The notes beneath the pieces are model-generated. The model worked only from the letters and a program-made list of their open reading frames with translations. It had not been told where the DNA came from and ran no database searches. From NCBI RefSeq assembly GCF_002850745.1, contig NZ_KZ559468.1, positions 359,270 through 423,269 of the forward strand: a stretch of DNA of 64,000 bases. The letters run 5' to 3'. Position numbers and translations under genes: made by a program. Positions 8,481-16,914 of this stretch are shown here, one piece after another; within the stretch, counting starts at the first letter, position 1; every line of letters starts with the position of its first letter. This stretch comes from Nonomuraea indica. GTDB lineage: Bacteria; Actinomycetota; Actinomycetes; Streptosporangiales; Streptosporangiaceae.

Positions 8481-9394
8481 CCGTCGTCGCCCCCCTTGAG
8501 CACGCCGAACTGCAGCAGCGAGAGCGCGAGCATGGCGACGAGGAGCACCATGGCGATCGCCGAGGCGTAGCCCATGCGCTCGAACCCGAAGCCCGTCGCC
8601 CACAGGTAGAGCGGCAGGACCTCGGTGGCGCCCGCCGGCCCGCCCTTGGTGAGCAGGAAGGCGGGGACGAACGACTGCATCGCCCCGATCACCGCGATGA
8701 CCAGCACGAACAGCAGCGTCCGGCGCAGCAGCGGGAGCGTGATCCGGGCGAAGGCCCGGAGCGGGCCGGCGCCGTCGAGCGCGGCCGCCTCGAACACCTC
8801 GCTCGGCAGCCCCTGCAGCCCCGCGGTGAGGATGATGACGAACAGTCCGAGGTGCTTCCAGGTCGTCATGACGACCAGTGCCCACAGGGCGAGCCCCTCG
8901 TCGGTCAGCCACGGCTTCGGCTCGATTCCGACGAGGCCGATCAGCGTGTTGGCCAGGCCGTGGTCCGCGAAGATCGCCGACCAGACCGTCGAGGTGGCGA
9001 CGAGGGGCATCGCCGCGGGGATCAGGACCAGCGCGCGCAGGACGCCGTTCAGCCGGCCGGGCTTGCTCAGCGGGACGGCGATCGCGAGCCCGAGCACGAT
9101 CGACGGGACCACGGACGCGACCGTGAACACCGCGGTGACCTCGGCCGAGTTCCAGAAGCCGGGGTCGTCGAGCATCCTGCGGTAGTTGTCCAGCCCCGTC
9201 CACTCGGGCACGCCGGCCAGTTCGTAGCTGGTGAAGCTGAGGTAGACGGCGCCGGCGAACGGCACGACCCAGAAGACGAGGAAGTAGACCGCCGCGGGGA
9301 GCGCCAGCAGGCTTCCCGCGCGGGCCTCGGCCCACCGCTGTCCCCGGCCGGACACGGTGGGGGCCGTCCGGTCCAGGCGGGCGGCCAGCGTCAC
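8477..9394 (-). CDS. Carbohydrate ABC transporter permease, MalF type
   Basis: This 305-residue protein has six predicted membrane helices. The EAA loop EVFEAAALDGAGPLRAFARI is typical of CUT1 MalF-like permeases. The GTG start overlaps the binding-protein stop as GTGA. It forms the transmembrane pair with the next gene. The alternative upstream reading frame is covered by the binding-protein gene, so the short start is preferred. Confidence 0.88.
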   Translation of the reverse strand: MTLAARLDRTAPTVSGRGQRWAEARAGSLLALPAAVYFLVFWVVPFAGAVYLSFTSYELAGVPEWTGLDNYRRMLDDPGFWNSAEVTAVFTVASVVPSIVLGLAIAVPLSKPGRLNGVLRALVLIPAAMPLVATSTVWSAIFADHGLANTLIGLVGIEPKPWLTDEGLALWALVVMTTWKHLGLFVIILTAGLQGLPSEVFEAAALDGAGPLRAFARITLPLLRRTLLFVLVIAVIGAMQSFVPAFLLTKGGPAGATEVLPLYLWATGFGFERMGYASAIAMVLLVAMLALSLLQFGVLKGGDDG

Positions 9395-10677
9395 AGCGCC
9401 CTCCTCATCGCCTGGTCGAAGTCCGCGGCCGCCTGCTCGGCCGTCTTCTTGCCGAAGGCCACCGCGTCGGCGGCGTCGGTCAGCGACTTGGCCATCTCCT
9501 GCCAGACGGGCGTCTGCGGGCCGAAGTCGGCGTGCGGGGCGGCCGCCGCCATGATCTCCATCGCCTTGGTGTCCGTGCTGGGCAGCTTCTCCCAGCCCTT
9601 GACCGGGGTGAGCAGGCTCGCGTCCATGAGCTGCCTGGCCGCGACGTCCGCGCGCTGCAAGTAGTCGATGAAGTGCCAGGCGGTGTACTGCAGTCTCGAC
9701 TGCTCGGCGACCGCCCAGCCCCAGGTGTAGGCCGGGGCGACCGGCCGGCCGCCGTCCCAGCGCGGCAGCGGGGCGATGTCGAAGGACCTGCCGAACACGA
9801 GCTTCTTGTTCAGCGCGGGGAACAGGTCCATCGCGAACAGCCCGGAGACCACCATGGCCGCCTCGCCGGTGGCGAACAGCCCGAATCCCGACAGCGGGTT
9901 CGACAGCTTCGCGTTGCCCAGGCCGCCGTAGTAGCGCAGCGCCTCGATCCCGGCGTCCGTGGCGAGCGTGGCCGTGCCCGCGTCGGCGCTGAGAATCCCG
10001 CCGCCCTTCCCTCGCACCAGGGCGAGCAACTGCATCACCGTCCACTGGGGGTTGCCCAGGATCCACTGCAGGCCCACCTTCCTGCCGTCGGCGGAGGTGA
10101 GCCGCTTGCTGTACTCGGCGACCTCCTCCCACGTCGTGGGCGGCTTGTCCGGGTCGAGCCCGGCCTCGGCGAACCTGTCCCTGCGGTAGTACAGGCAGCA
10201 GATCGTGTAGTCGATCGGGACGCCGTAGAGCTTGCCCTGATAGGACAGCGAGGAGACGGCGCTCTGGTCGTACGTCGCGACCAGCGCCTTCTCGTCGCTC
10301 ACCCCCATGGCCTTGGGGATGACCGGCGCGAGCCGGCCCTTGCGGGCGTGGCCCGCCACGGTCCAGCCGCCGATCTTGAACAGGTCAGGGGGAGCGTCTC
10401 CCGCGAAGGCGGTCAGGAGCTTGGCGTCGAGCTTGTCGACCGGCACGTAGAGCGGGGTGACGTCGACGCCGCCGAACTCCTGGAGGTAGCTGTGCAGCAG
10501 GGAGGTGAACACCGCGTCGTACGCCTTGGTCTGGTGCAGCCAGACGGACAGCTTGCCCCGCGGGACGCCGTCAGCCGGCACCGTGGCCTCCGGTTCGGAG
10601 CCACAGCCGGCGAGCAGGCCGGCCGTCGTGGTCAGTGCGGCTGCTCCGAGCAGGCGGCGCCGGGTCATCATGGTCAT
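9391..10677 (-). CDS. Sugar-binding lipoprotein of ABC transporter
   Basis: This 428-residue extracellular solute-binding protein begins with TRRRLL and a hydrophobic stretch ending in the lipobox LLAGC with the lipidated Cys at residue 25; the paired arginines could also allow Tat export. The body contains PPDLFKIGG, YGVPIDYTICCLYYRR and GEAAMVVSG, typical of family-1 sugar-binding proteins. The ATG at 10677 is preferred over the in-frame TTG at 10683 because GGAGG lies six bases before the ATG and directly abuts the TTG. It delivers a sugar to the two permeases encoded downstream. Confidence 0.88.
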   Translation of the reverse strand: MTMMTRRRLLGAAALTTTAGLLAGCGSEPEATVPADGVPRGKLSVWLHQTKAYDAVFTSLLHSYLQEFGGVDVTPLYVPVDKLDAKLLTAFAGDAPPDLFKIGGWTVAGHARKGRLAPVIPKAMGVSDEKALVATYDQSAVSSLSYQGKLYGVPIDYTICCLYYRRDRFAEAGLDPDKPPTTWEEVAEYSKRLTSADGRKVGLQWILGNPQWTVMQLLALVRGKGGGILSADAGTATLATDAGIEALRYYGGLGNAKLSNPLSGFGLFATGEAAMVVSGLFAMDLFPALNKKLVFGRSFDIAPLPRWDGGRPVAPAYTWGWAVAEQSRLQYTAWHFIDYLQRADVAARQLMDASLLTPVKGWEKLPSTDTKAMEIMAAAAPHADFGPQTPVWQEMAKSLTDAADAVAFGKKTAEQAAADFDQAMRRAL

Positions 10678-10707
10678 GCTCAACCTCCGGAAGGCAGCGC
10701 TTCGCCG

Positions 10708-10730
10708 CCGGTGCGGCGGCGCCGCACCGG
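10708..10730. promoter_or_regulatory. Hairpin between gntR and binding-protein gene
   Basis: CCGGTGCGGC and GCCGCACCGG form a perfect 10-bp stem around a three-base loop in the 69-bp gap between the regulator and the transporter gene. There is no U-run, so it may attenuate transcription or protect the downstream mRNA from decay rather than terminate. Confidence 0.5.
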
Positions 10731-10746
10731 GATCCGGCGAGGGGGG

Positions 10747-11523
10747 TTACTGGCCCATCAGGGCGTTCTTGGCGTCGTTGAGCTCCACGGAGAACACGGC
10801 GAAGTCACCGCGCGCGTGGCGGATGGTGTATTCGAGCGCGACCCCGCTGGCGGCGCTGGTGCTGCGGGCGGTGGCCAGCAGCGCCGCGGCGATCGGCACG
10901 CGCAGCAGCTCGGCGAGCCGGTAGTCGGCGTTGACCGCGCCGATCGTCTCCCTGCCGCTCGCGGGGGACAGGCCGTACTTCATGCGCAGCAGGTCGTAGA
11001 GCGAGCCGGTCAGGTCCTCGTCGAGGATGCCCGGCACCAGGTCGGCAGGCAGGTGGGCGCTCTCCAGCATGCAGGGCGTGCCCTCGATCAGCCTCAGCCG
11101 CTCGATGAAGACGATCTCCTGGGTCTCGTCGAGGCCGAGGGCGACGCCGACGTCGGTGCCCGCCGGTTGCCGGTGGGCCTTGAGCACCTGGGTCGTGGGC
11201 TTGCGGCCGAGCCGGGCCATCGTCTCGGTGAATCCGGCCGGGCGCGCGCCCAGCTCGGGGGCCACGGCCATCGGCGCGGTGTAGGTGCCGCTGCCCTGGC
11301 GGGCGATCAGCAGCCCTTCCTGGACGAGGTCGCCGATCGCCCGGCGAGCCGTCGCCCTGCTCACGCCGGCGTAGACCATGAGGTCCTTCTCGGCGGGGAT
11401 CAGGGTGTCGGGCTCGCAGTCGCGGATGACGGCCCGCAGTCGCTCACGCAGCTGGTAGTAGAGCGGCACAGCGGCTGACGGGTCGAGGGCCAGCCGACGT
11501 TCCCAGTCGGTCATGTCGTCCAT
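10747..11523 (-). CDS. GntR-family regulator with UTRA domain
   Basis: This 258-residue regulator has an N-terminal winged helix (about residues 18-85) with VSRATARRAIGDLV followed by GSGTYT, the standard GntR pattern. A UTRA-type effector domain follows. It is the first gene of the minus-strand sugar operon and probably senses a phosphosugar made by it. Two in-frame ATGs are possible, at 11523 and 11514; the second has AGGA eight bases upstream. An inverted repeat 10 bp upstream of the first ATG suggests autoregulation. Confidence 0.85.
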   Translation of the reverse strand: MDDMTDWERRLALDPSAAVPLYYQLRERLRAVIRDCEPDTLIPAEKDLMVYAGVSRATARRAIGDLVQEGLLIARQGSGTYTAPMAVAPELGARPAGFTETMARLGRKPTTQVLKAHRQPAGTDVGVALGLDETQEIVFIERLRLIEGTPCMLESAHLPADLVPGILDEDLTGSLYDLLRMKYGLSPASGRETIGAVNADYRLAELLRVPIAAALLATARSTSAASGVALEYTIRHARGDFAVFSVELNDAKNALMGQ

Positions 11524-11529
11524 CCTAAG

Positions 11530-11546
11530 TTGTACGGACGACCGTA
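11530..11546. promoter_or_regulatory. Candidate GntR operator copy 2
   Basis: TACGG at 11533-11537 and CCGTA at 11542-11546 form an inverted repeat with a four-base spacer immediately upstream of the regulator gene. The wider sequence TTGTACGGACGACCG matches the site at 240-254 on the opposite strand with one mismatch. Position and repetition suggest an autoregulatory operator. Confidence 0.45.
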
Positions 11547-11668
11547 TCTTTTCCGGCCGGGCAGGGCCCTGTCAACAGGCATCGCACCTACGCCGGTCGC
11601 CGGGTGTGAGGATCGCATTCCGGGCGGCCAGGGTTGACCTCTCGACGACCACGTCCGGAACGGCCGGT

Positions 11669-12772
11669 CTACCCGCCCCGGCCGTCCTGGCCGGGCCGGC
11701 CGTTCGCGAGAGCGGCCTTCCGCCGCCGGGAGCCGCGCAGCCGCCACAGGATCGTCACGGCCGCGAGCGCCGGCACGACGGCGAGCAGCGCGGCGAGACC
11801 GAGCGGCGAGTCGACCGACGCGGGCAGCCCCCAGGTGCCGGGCTGGTCCGGGAAGGTGAGCCTGCCTGACACGGTGCGCTCCACCTGGCCGCTGTGCAGC
11901 GTGAGCCGGAACGTCCACGGCCCGTTGGGCAGGTCCCGGCCGAGGACCGCCTCCACCTCGCCGCTGTCGCCGGGGGCCAGGGTGGTGCCGCGGACGATGG
12001 GGAACGGCCCCGCCCTCAGCGCGCTCGGACCGTCGGACAGTGCCACCTCGCCGTCGAGGTCGACGGCCCGCTCCCCGGTGTTGGAGACCGTGACCACGAT
12101 CCGTGGCCGCCCGTCCTCGGTGCGCCGCGGCATGATCTTCCCGACGGTGAAGTCGGTCGGCGGGTCGCCGCCGGGGCCCACGTCCAGGTAGGCGCGCACG
12201 CCGACCCGGTTGACGAGGGCGACGTTGCCCCGCGGGCCGGGGGCGTCCGAGGAGACCTGCGCCCAGATGACGCCGTACCGCTCGCCCTTGACGGCCGTCC
12301 TGGGCACGGCGATGCTGGCCCGGACCGTCTCCCGGTCGCGCGGGCCGAGCTCCAGCTCGGCCCGGTCGAGCGTGATCCAGGACGTCAACTCGTTGGTGGC
12401 GCCTTCCGGCGCGAACGTGAACCCGCCCTTGCCGACGCTCGCGGCGCCGGTGTACACCTTCACCCGCACCGGCTCGGAGGAGCTGTTGGCGACCTCCAGC
12501 CTTCTCCTGATCGTCGAGCCGGGGTTGACGTGGTCCACGATGTACGAGCGTGCCCGCGGGTCGTCGAGCCGGCTGGCCGGAACCTCGACCAGCCGGATGC
12601 CCACCGTCCCGGCGCCGCCGGCGTCCTTGTCGGCCGCCCTGATGGCCGCCTCTCCGGTCGCCCGGTCGGGCGTCCCGCCGGGCAGCGCCGCGGCCGGGGC
12701 CGCGCCCGTACCGTGCAGGAGGATCGCGAGAAGTGCCGGAGCCGCCGCCTGCAGGAAACGGGGGCTAGGCAA
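11669..12772 (-). CDS. DUF916/WxL-partner-like membrane-anchored protein
   Basis: This 367-residue protein has a signal peptide, two Ig-like beta domains and a C-terminal membrane helix (LGLAALLAVVPALAAVTILW) followed by an Arg-rich tail. The order matches the DUF916/DUF3324 peptidoglycan-binding partners of WxL surface proteins. The TTG start overlaps the stop of the WxL-like gene by eight bases, so the two are translated together. It likely holds the WxL-like protein at the cell surface. The similarity is by architecture and context; I could not confirm it by search. Confidence 0.6.
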   Translation of the reverse strand: MPSPRFLQAAAPALLAILLHGTGAAPAAALPGGTPDRATGEAAIRAADKDAGGAGTVGIRLVEVPASRLDDPRARSYIVDHVNPGSTIRRRLEVANSSSEPVRVKVYTGAASVGKGGFTFAPEGATNELTSWITLDRAELELGPRDRETVRASIAVPRTAVKGERYGVIWAQVSSDAPGPRGNVALVNRVGVRAYLDVGPGGDPPTDFTVGKIMPRRTEDGRPRIVVTVSNTGERAVDLDGEVALSDGPSALRAGPFPIVRGTTLAPGDSGEVEAVLGRDLPNGPWTFRLTLHSGQVERTVSGRLTFPDQPGTWGLPASVDSPLGLAALLAVVPALAAVTILWRLRGSRRRKAALANGRPGQDGRGG

Positions 12773-13340
12773 CGGAGTGGCTCACCGTGCCGGTGTAGAG
12801 GCCCGCCACGGCGCCGGCGGGGATGTCGACCACGACGGTCGGGGTCCAGGCGGCGGAGTTGTTGCCGGACCCGGTCGTCTTGCTGAACGCGGTCCGCGTC
12901 TGGTCGAGGACGACCGCCGAGGCGGCGTTGAGCTGGCCGGCCACGAAGGTGCCGGTGCCGGTCGTGGACGTTGCGGGCCCCGACCAGTAGCGGACCGCGG
13001 TGTTCGGCACCGTCTCGGCCGCCGTGCCGCCGCCGGTGGTGAAGTCCGTGGCGGTCACCGAGGCGATCCACGTCGCGGTGAGCGCGGCCCGGTCGTCGAC
13101 CACCGTCACCGTGCCGATCTCGTCGGACACCTGGGATCCCGCGCCTCCTGTCCCGATGCTGACAGGGCCGTCCGGAACGGAGATCTCCAGTCCGTCACCG
13201 GCGGACACCGTGAACGTCACCGTCGTCGGGCACGTGGTCGACGGCGCGCAGGTGCCGGCCCACGAGGGCACCGCGACCGCCGTGGCCACCATCGCAGCGG
13301 AAACGCCCACCCAAAGGGCGCCGAAACGGCTCTTGAGCAC
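12765..13340 (-). CDS. WxL-like secreted surface protein A
   Basis: This 191-residue protein has a signal peptide ending near PSWAG and a compact beta-rich domain. The segment TWIASVTATDFTTG and the C-terminal WTPTVVVDIP, with the ending GLYTGTVSHSVA, recur in the divergent protein at 13628. The start is a GTG preceded by a GGGGGGA ribosome-binding site. It resembles the WxL cell-wall-binding domain. Its partner gene follows in the same operon. Confidence 0.6.
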   Translation of the reverse strand: MLKSRFGALWVGVSAAMVATAVAVPSWAGTCAPSTTCPTTVTFTVSAGDGLEISVPDGPVSIGTGGAGSQVSDEIGTVTVVDDRAALTATWIASVTATDFTTGGGTAAETVPNTAVRYWSGPATSTTGTGTFVAGQLNAASAVVLDQTRTAFSKTTGSGNNSAAWTPTVVVDIPAGAVAGLYTGTVSHSVA

Positions 13341-13627
13341 TGCCCATCCCCCCAGAAAAGCCCGCTCCCGGTCATGAGCGGATGTACGTGATCACATCCT
13401 GCTCCGCGCGCGCGAAGGGGAAACGGCGGCCACGCGTGCCAGGTCACTCCTTTGTCGTGATCTGCCGATCCTTGGGATCCGGTGCTTTCCGCGCCTTCTC
13501 CTTGCGCGCTGTTTGCCATCCACGGGCGTGGCTGGCGGAGGGGGCGGCGTTCCGGCGGCCTAGGCTGCCCATCGGTCTTTCACATGCCCTTGCACGAGAT
13601 CGGGTTTGGCGGCGGCAGAGGAGGAAG

Positions 13628-14164
13628 GTGCGGACGATCCCCTCACTGGCGGTCTCGCTGGTGCTGGCCACGGCGCTCGGCGACGCCACGGCCTGGGCCG
13701 CCGCGAATGCCCGGCAGACCCTGGTGGTGCAGCGCGTGTTCCCCCTGGAGATCATCGTCGCGAACACGGCTCTGATGGGCGCCACGCGCGCCGGCAACAT
13801 GATCAGCGCCTCGCTGGGCCAGGTGACCGTCAACGACACCCGGACGGGCAACCGCAACTGGCGGGCGGTCGTGTCGGCCACGAACTTCGTCACCGGCACC
13901 GGGGCCGGATCCCAGACCATCTCCAACGCCAACATCGCGTACTGGTCGGGTCCCACGACCGCGTTCTCGGGCTCCGGCTCCCGCACCCCCGGCCAGAGCA
14001 CCTTCGCGCAACGGGTGCCGCTGTCCGCGCAACAGACGGCCTTCCGCGCCTCCAAGGGGCTCCAGCCGACGTCCACGAGCTGGACCCCGACGCTCGTCAT
14101 CGCCATCCCGGCCTCCGCGCCCATGGGGACGTACACGGGCACCGTCGTGCATTCGGTCGCCTGA
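13628..14164 (+). CDS. WxL-like secreted surface protein B
   Basis: This 178-residue paralogue of protein A is transcribed divergently. It has a signal peptide ending near AWAAA, the motif NWRAVVSATNFVTG and a C-terminal ending GTYTGTVVHSVA. The GTG at 13628 follows an AGGAGG-like sequence; the longer open frame to 13382 gives an Arg-rich leader unlike a protein N-terminus. No DUF916-like partner follows on this strand, so it may share the partner at 11669. Confidence 0.58.
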   Translation: MRTIPSLAVSLVLATALGDATAWAAANARQTLVVQRVFPLEIIVANTALMGATRAGNMISASLGQVTVNDTRTGNRNWRAVVSATNFVTGTGAGSQTISNANIAYWSGPTTAFSGSGSRTPGQSTFAQRVPLSAQQTAFRASKGLQPTSTSWTPTLVIAIPASAPMGTYTGTVVHSVA

Positions 14165-14168
14165 GAGG

Positions 14169-14189
14169 GTCGCCCGCGAATTGGGCGAC
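14169..14189 (+). terminator. Weak hairpin after WxL-like gene B
   Basis: GTCGCCC and GGGCGAC form a 7-bp stem around a seven-base loop starting five bases after the stop codon. There is no U-tract, so termination would be weak or partial before the propeller gene. Confidence 0.35.
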
Positions 14190-14283
14190 ACCTGACCCGC
14201 CACTGACGTGAGAGCCCGCTGGCGGACGGTCGCGCCGCGAGATATTCGGTGCGTTCTTTCCGCAGCGACCTGGAAGGATTCTC

Positions 14284-15399
14284 TTGCGCAAGCGCACGCG
14301 ATTCCTCGCATACCCGCTCGCCGTCATGGCCCTGGCCATGACGGCGGCCGTGCCCGTGTCGGCCTCGGCGCCCCCCTCCGCCGCCGAGACCCAGATCCGG
14401 CCGTGGGTCCGGCTCTGCCTGAAGCTCAAGCAGCGCCCCACCCACCGCAACATCCGTTGCCGCTTCCCGCGCCCGCCCCGCAACGAGCACGCCCTGCGCG
14501 CCGCCGAGGCCAAGCGCGTGCCGACGATCTCCGAGATCTCCATCCCGACCAACCCCGCGACGCCCATCGGCATCACGAACGGCCCGGACGACAACCTGTG
14601 GTTCACCGAGAACTACGGGAACAAGATCGGGAAGGTCACCACGGCGGGCGTGTTCACCGAGTACTCGCTGCCCACCGCGGGATCGGAGCCGGCGCACATC
14701 ACCGTCGGTCCGGACGGCGCCCTGTGGTTCACCGAGGCGGTCAACAACAAGATCGGGCGCATCACGACGAACGGGACGATCACCGAGTACAGCCTCCCCA
14801 CCAGCGCCGCCTACCCGTGGGGCATCACGACCGGCCCCGACGGCGCGTTGTGGTTCACCGAGATCGACGCCAACCAGGTCGGGCGCATCACCACGTCGGG
14901 CACGATCACCGAGTACGCGCTGCCGACCAGCGGCGCGTTCCCGTCGCTCATCACCACGGGCCCGGACGGCAACCTGTGGGTGACCCAGTCGCTGGCGGCG
15001 AGCGTCGCCCGCATCACGCCCAGCGGGACGATCACCGAGTTCCCCGCGCCGAACTCGGGCGTGATGCCGGTCGGCATCACCGGCGGCCCCGACGGCAACC
15101 TGTGGTACACCGACGTCGCCGGAGCGGTGGGGTCCATCACCACGTCCGGGACCTTCACCGAGTACACGCTCAACGACGTCAACGCCTACCCGTGGGGCAT
15201 CACGCTGGGGCCGGACAACAACCTGTGGTTCGCCGAGCAGGGAGCCGCCAACATCAGCAGCGTCACCACGTCCGGCACGATCAGCCGGCACGCGCTGCCC
15301 ACCTCGCTGTCGGGACCGTTCCAGGTCGCCCTCGGCTCCGACGACAACCTGTGGGTCACCGAGGACTACGTCGACAAGCTCGCCGTCGTCACTCCCTGA
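14284..15399 (+). CDS. Secreted virginiamycin-B-lyase-like beta-propeller
   Basis: This 371-residue secreted protein contains seven copies of a repeat with core ITxGPDGxLWFTE, giving a seven-bladed propeller related to streptogramin B lyase (Vgb). A signal peptide is followed by a basic linker to about residue 80. The TTG start follows GGAAGGA with a suitable spacer. The Vgb family usually has a His in PHxIT near a blade core; here these segments read PIGIT, PAHIT, PWGIT, PSLIT, PVGIT, PWGIT and PFQVA, so lyase activity is doubtful. A binding role at the cell surface, fitting the WxL-like neighbours, is an alternative. Confidence 0.7.
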   Translation: MRKRTRFLAYPLAVMALAMTAAVPVSASAPPSAAETQIRPWVRLCLKLKQRPTHRNIRCRFPRPPRNEHALRAAEAKRVPTISEISIPTNPATPIGITNGPDDNLWFTENYGNKIGKVTTAGVFTEYSLPTAGSEPAHITVGPDGALWFTEAVNNKIGRITTNGTITEYSLPTSAAYPWGITTGPDGALWFTEIDANQVGRITTSGTITEYALPTSGAFPSLITTGPDGNLWVTQSLAASVARITPSGTITEFPAPNSGVMPVGITGGPDGNLWYTDVAGAVGSITTSGTFTEYTLNDVNAYPWGITLGPDNNLWFAEQGAANISSVTTSGTISRHALPTSLSGPFQVALGSDDNLWVTEDYVDKLAVVTP

Positions 15400-15410
15400 C
15401 GGCCCGGGCC

Positions 15411-15446
15411 GGGCCGGCGGCTCCCGCTGACGCGGGCCGCCGGCCC
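15411..15446 (+). terminator. Strong hairpin after propeller gene
   Basis: GGGCCGGCGG pairs with CCGCCGGCCC, and inside this CCCGC pairs with GCGGG around a TGAC loop. The structure starts 12 bases after the stop codon and probably ends the transcript. There is no U-tract, which is usual in high-GC actinomycetes. Confidence 0.6.
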
Positions 15447-15490
15447 ACGGCACGGACGGCGGAAACATCCGTGGGGGCGGTGCGCCGCAT

Positions 15491-15696
15491 CGGTCCGCCC
15501 GGACGGCGGCGCCTCGCGGACCCCGCGGTCCGCCGGAACGGCCGCTCCCCGCGGACCCCGCGGTCCGCCGGAACGGCCGCTCCCGCAGACCCTGCGTCCG
15601 CCCGGACGGCCGCTCCCCGCGGACACCGTGGTTCGCCCGGACGGCCGCGCCCCGCGGACACCGTGGTTCGCCGGAACGGCGGCGTCCGCGGACGCC
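15491..15696. repeat. Six-copy 35-bp tandem repeat
   Basis: Six consecutive units of 32-35 bp start at 15491, 15526, 15561, 15595, 15630 and 15665. Each contains GGTCCGCC or GGTTCGCC near its start, then GGACGG or GAACGG, and GCGGAC near its end, so each RNA copy can fold on itself. Units differ from one another by a few bases. The array, with the hairpin at 15411, fills the 315-bp gap between the propeller gene and the dehydrogenase gene and ends 18 bp before the latter. No unique spacers are present, so this is not CRISPR. Confidence 0.8.
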
Positions 15697-15714
15697 CGGG
15701 GGCAGGATGGGGGG

Positions 15715-16914
15715 ATGCGCCCCGCCCTCGCCGCGTTGCTCGCGGCGGTCACCGTGAGCTCGGCCCTGGTCGCGTGCTCCGGCACCGGACCCGCCGCCCC
15801 GACGACCGGCACGCCGACGGCCAGGGAGCCCGCCCCGGCCACCGCACCCACCACCGCACCCACCGGCGACTCCACCGCCGCGCCGGGCGCCGGGCGGTTG
15901 CGCTTCACCGAGGTGGCGCGGTTCGACCGGCCCGTCGCGCTCGCCGCCCGCGCCGGCGACGACCGGATCTACGTTGCCGAACAGGGCGGCAGGCTGCGCA
16001 CCCTCGACGGCGGAACGGTGGTGGACCTGTCAGGAGAGGTCAGCGGCGGCAACGAGCAGGGCCTGCTCGGCGTGGCGTTCGACCCGTCAGGCCGCCGGCT
16101 CTACCTCGACTGGACCGACCGCGCCGGCACCACCCACGTCACCGAGTGGGCCTACGACGGCCGCCGCGCCACGGCCCGGCGCGACGTGCTCACCCAGCGG
16201 CAGCCGTACGCCAACCACAACGGCGGCCAGCTCGCCTTCGGCCCCGACGGCCACCTCTACATCGCCCTGGGCGACGGCGGCGGCTCGGGCGACCCGCAGG
16301 GCTCCGGCCAGGACCTCGGCACGCTGCTGGGCAAGATCCTGCGTATCGACCCGCGCCCCCGCGGCGGCAGGCCGTACCGGGTGCCCGCGGACAACCCCTT
16401 CACCGGCCGGGCGGGCGCGCGGCCGGAGATCTGGGCGTACGGGCTGCGCAACCCGTGGCGGTTCGGCTTCGACCGGGAGACCGGTGACCTGTGGATCGGC
16501 GACGTCGGGCAGGACCGCTGGGAGGAGATCGACCGCCAGCCGGCGTCCTCCACGGGGGGCGAGAACTACGGCTGGAACCTGCGCGAGGGCGCGGACCGGT
16601 ACGGGGACGGCGCGGACAGGGGCGGCCTGACCGACCCGGTGATCACCTACCCGCTCGGTGAGGGGGGCAACTGCTCGGTGATCGCCGGGTTCGTCTACCG
16701 GGGAGCGCGGATCCCGTGGCTGCGCGGCATGTTCCTGTACGGCGACTTCTGCGCCGGATGGGTCAGGGCCACGCCCGTCGCGGACCCCGCGCGCGATCGT
16801 CAGGTGGGGCAGGTGGAGCAGCTCTCGTCGTTCGGCGAGGACCGCGACGGCGAGCTGTACGCGCTCAGCCTGCGGGGTCCGGTGTATCGGATCGAGGCCG
16901 CCGAACCCGCTTGA
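15715..16914 (+). CDS. PQQ-type sugar dehydrogenase lipoprotein
   Basis: This 399-residue exported protein belongs to the glucose/sorbosone dehydrogenase family. The N-terminus ends in a lipobox-like LVACS and is followed by a Pro/Thr/Ala-rich linker of about 40 residues. The propeller contains ANHNGGQLAFGPDG, ALGDGGGSGDPQGSG, GKILRIDP and GLRNPWRFGFD, which hold the PQQ and calcium-site residues of the family. It would oxidise sugars outside the membrane. The ATG follows a run of G that serves as ribosome-binding site. The 3' end overlaps the convergent CMD gene by 50 bp. Confidence 0.82.
   Translation: MRPALAALLAAVTVSSALVACSGTGPAAPTTGTPTAREPAPATAPTTAPTGDSTAAPGAGRLRFTEVARFDRPVALAARAGDDRIYVAEQGGRLRTLDGGTVVDLSGEVSGGNEQGLLGVAFDPSGRRLYLDWTDRAGTTHVTEWAYDGRRATARRDVLTQRQPYANHNGGQLAFGPDGHLYIALGDGGGSGDPQGSGQDLGTLLGKILRIDPRPRGGRPYRVPADNPFTGRAGARPEIWAYGLRNPWRFGFDRETGDLWIGDVGQDRWEEIDRQPASSTGGENYGWNLREGADRYGDGADRGGLTDPVITYPLGEGGNCSVIAGFVYRGARIPWLRGMFLYGDFCAGWVRATPVADPARDRQVGQVEQLSSFGEDRDGELYALSLRGPVYRIEAAEPA

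Noticed and set aside
13382..13627. Longer N-terminus for WxL-like protein B
   Set aside because: The leader is basic and Cys/Arg-rich and would place the signal peptide internally; GTG 13628 has a Shine-Dalgarno sequence.
15491..15696. CRISPR-like array
   Set aside because: Repeats are directly adjacent with no unique spacers and no cas genes nearby. The same applies to 55414-55525 and 62971-63240.
14208..16487. 759-codon open frame across the propeller and dehydrogenase genes
   Set aside because: It is out of frame with both recognisable proteins and crosses the tandem repeat; the product is His/Arg/Pro-rich.
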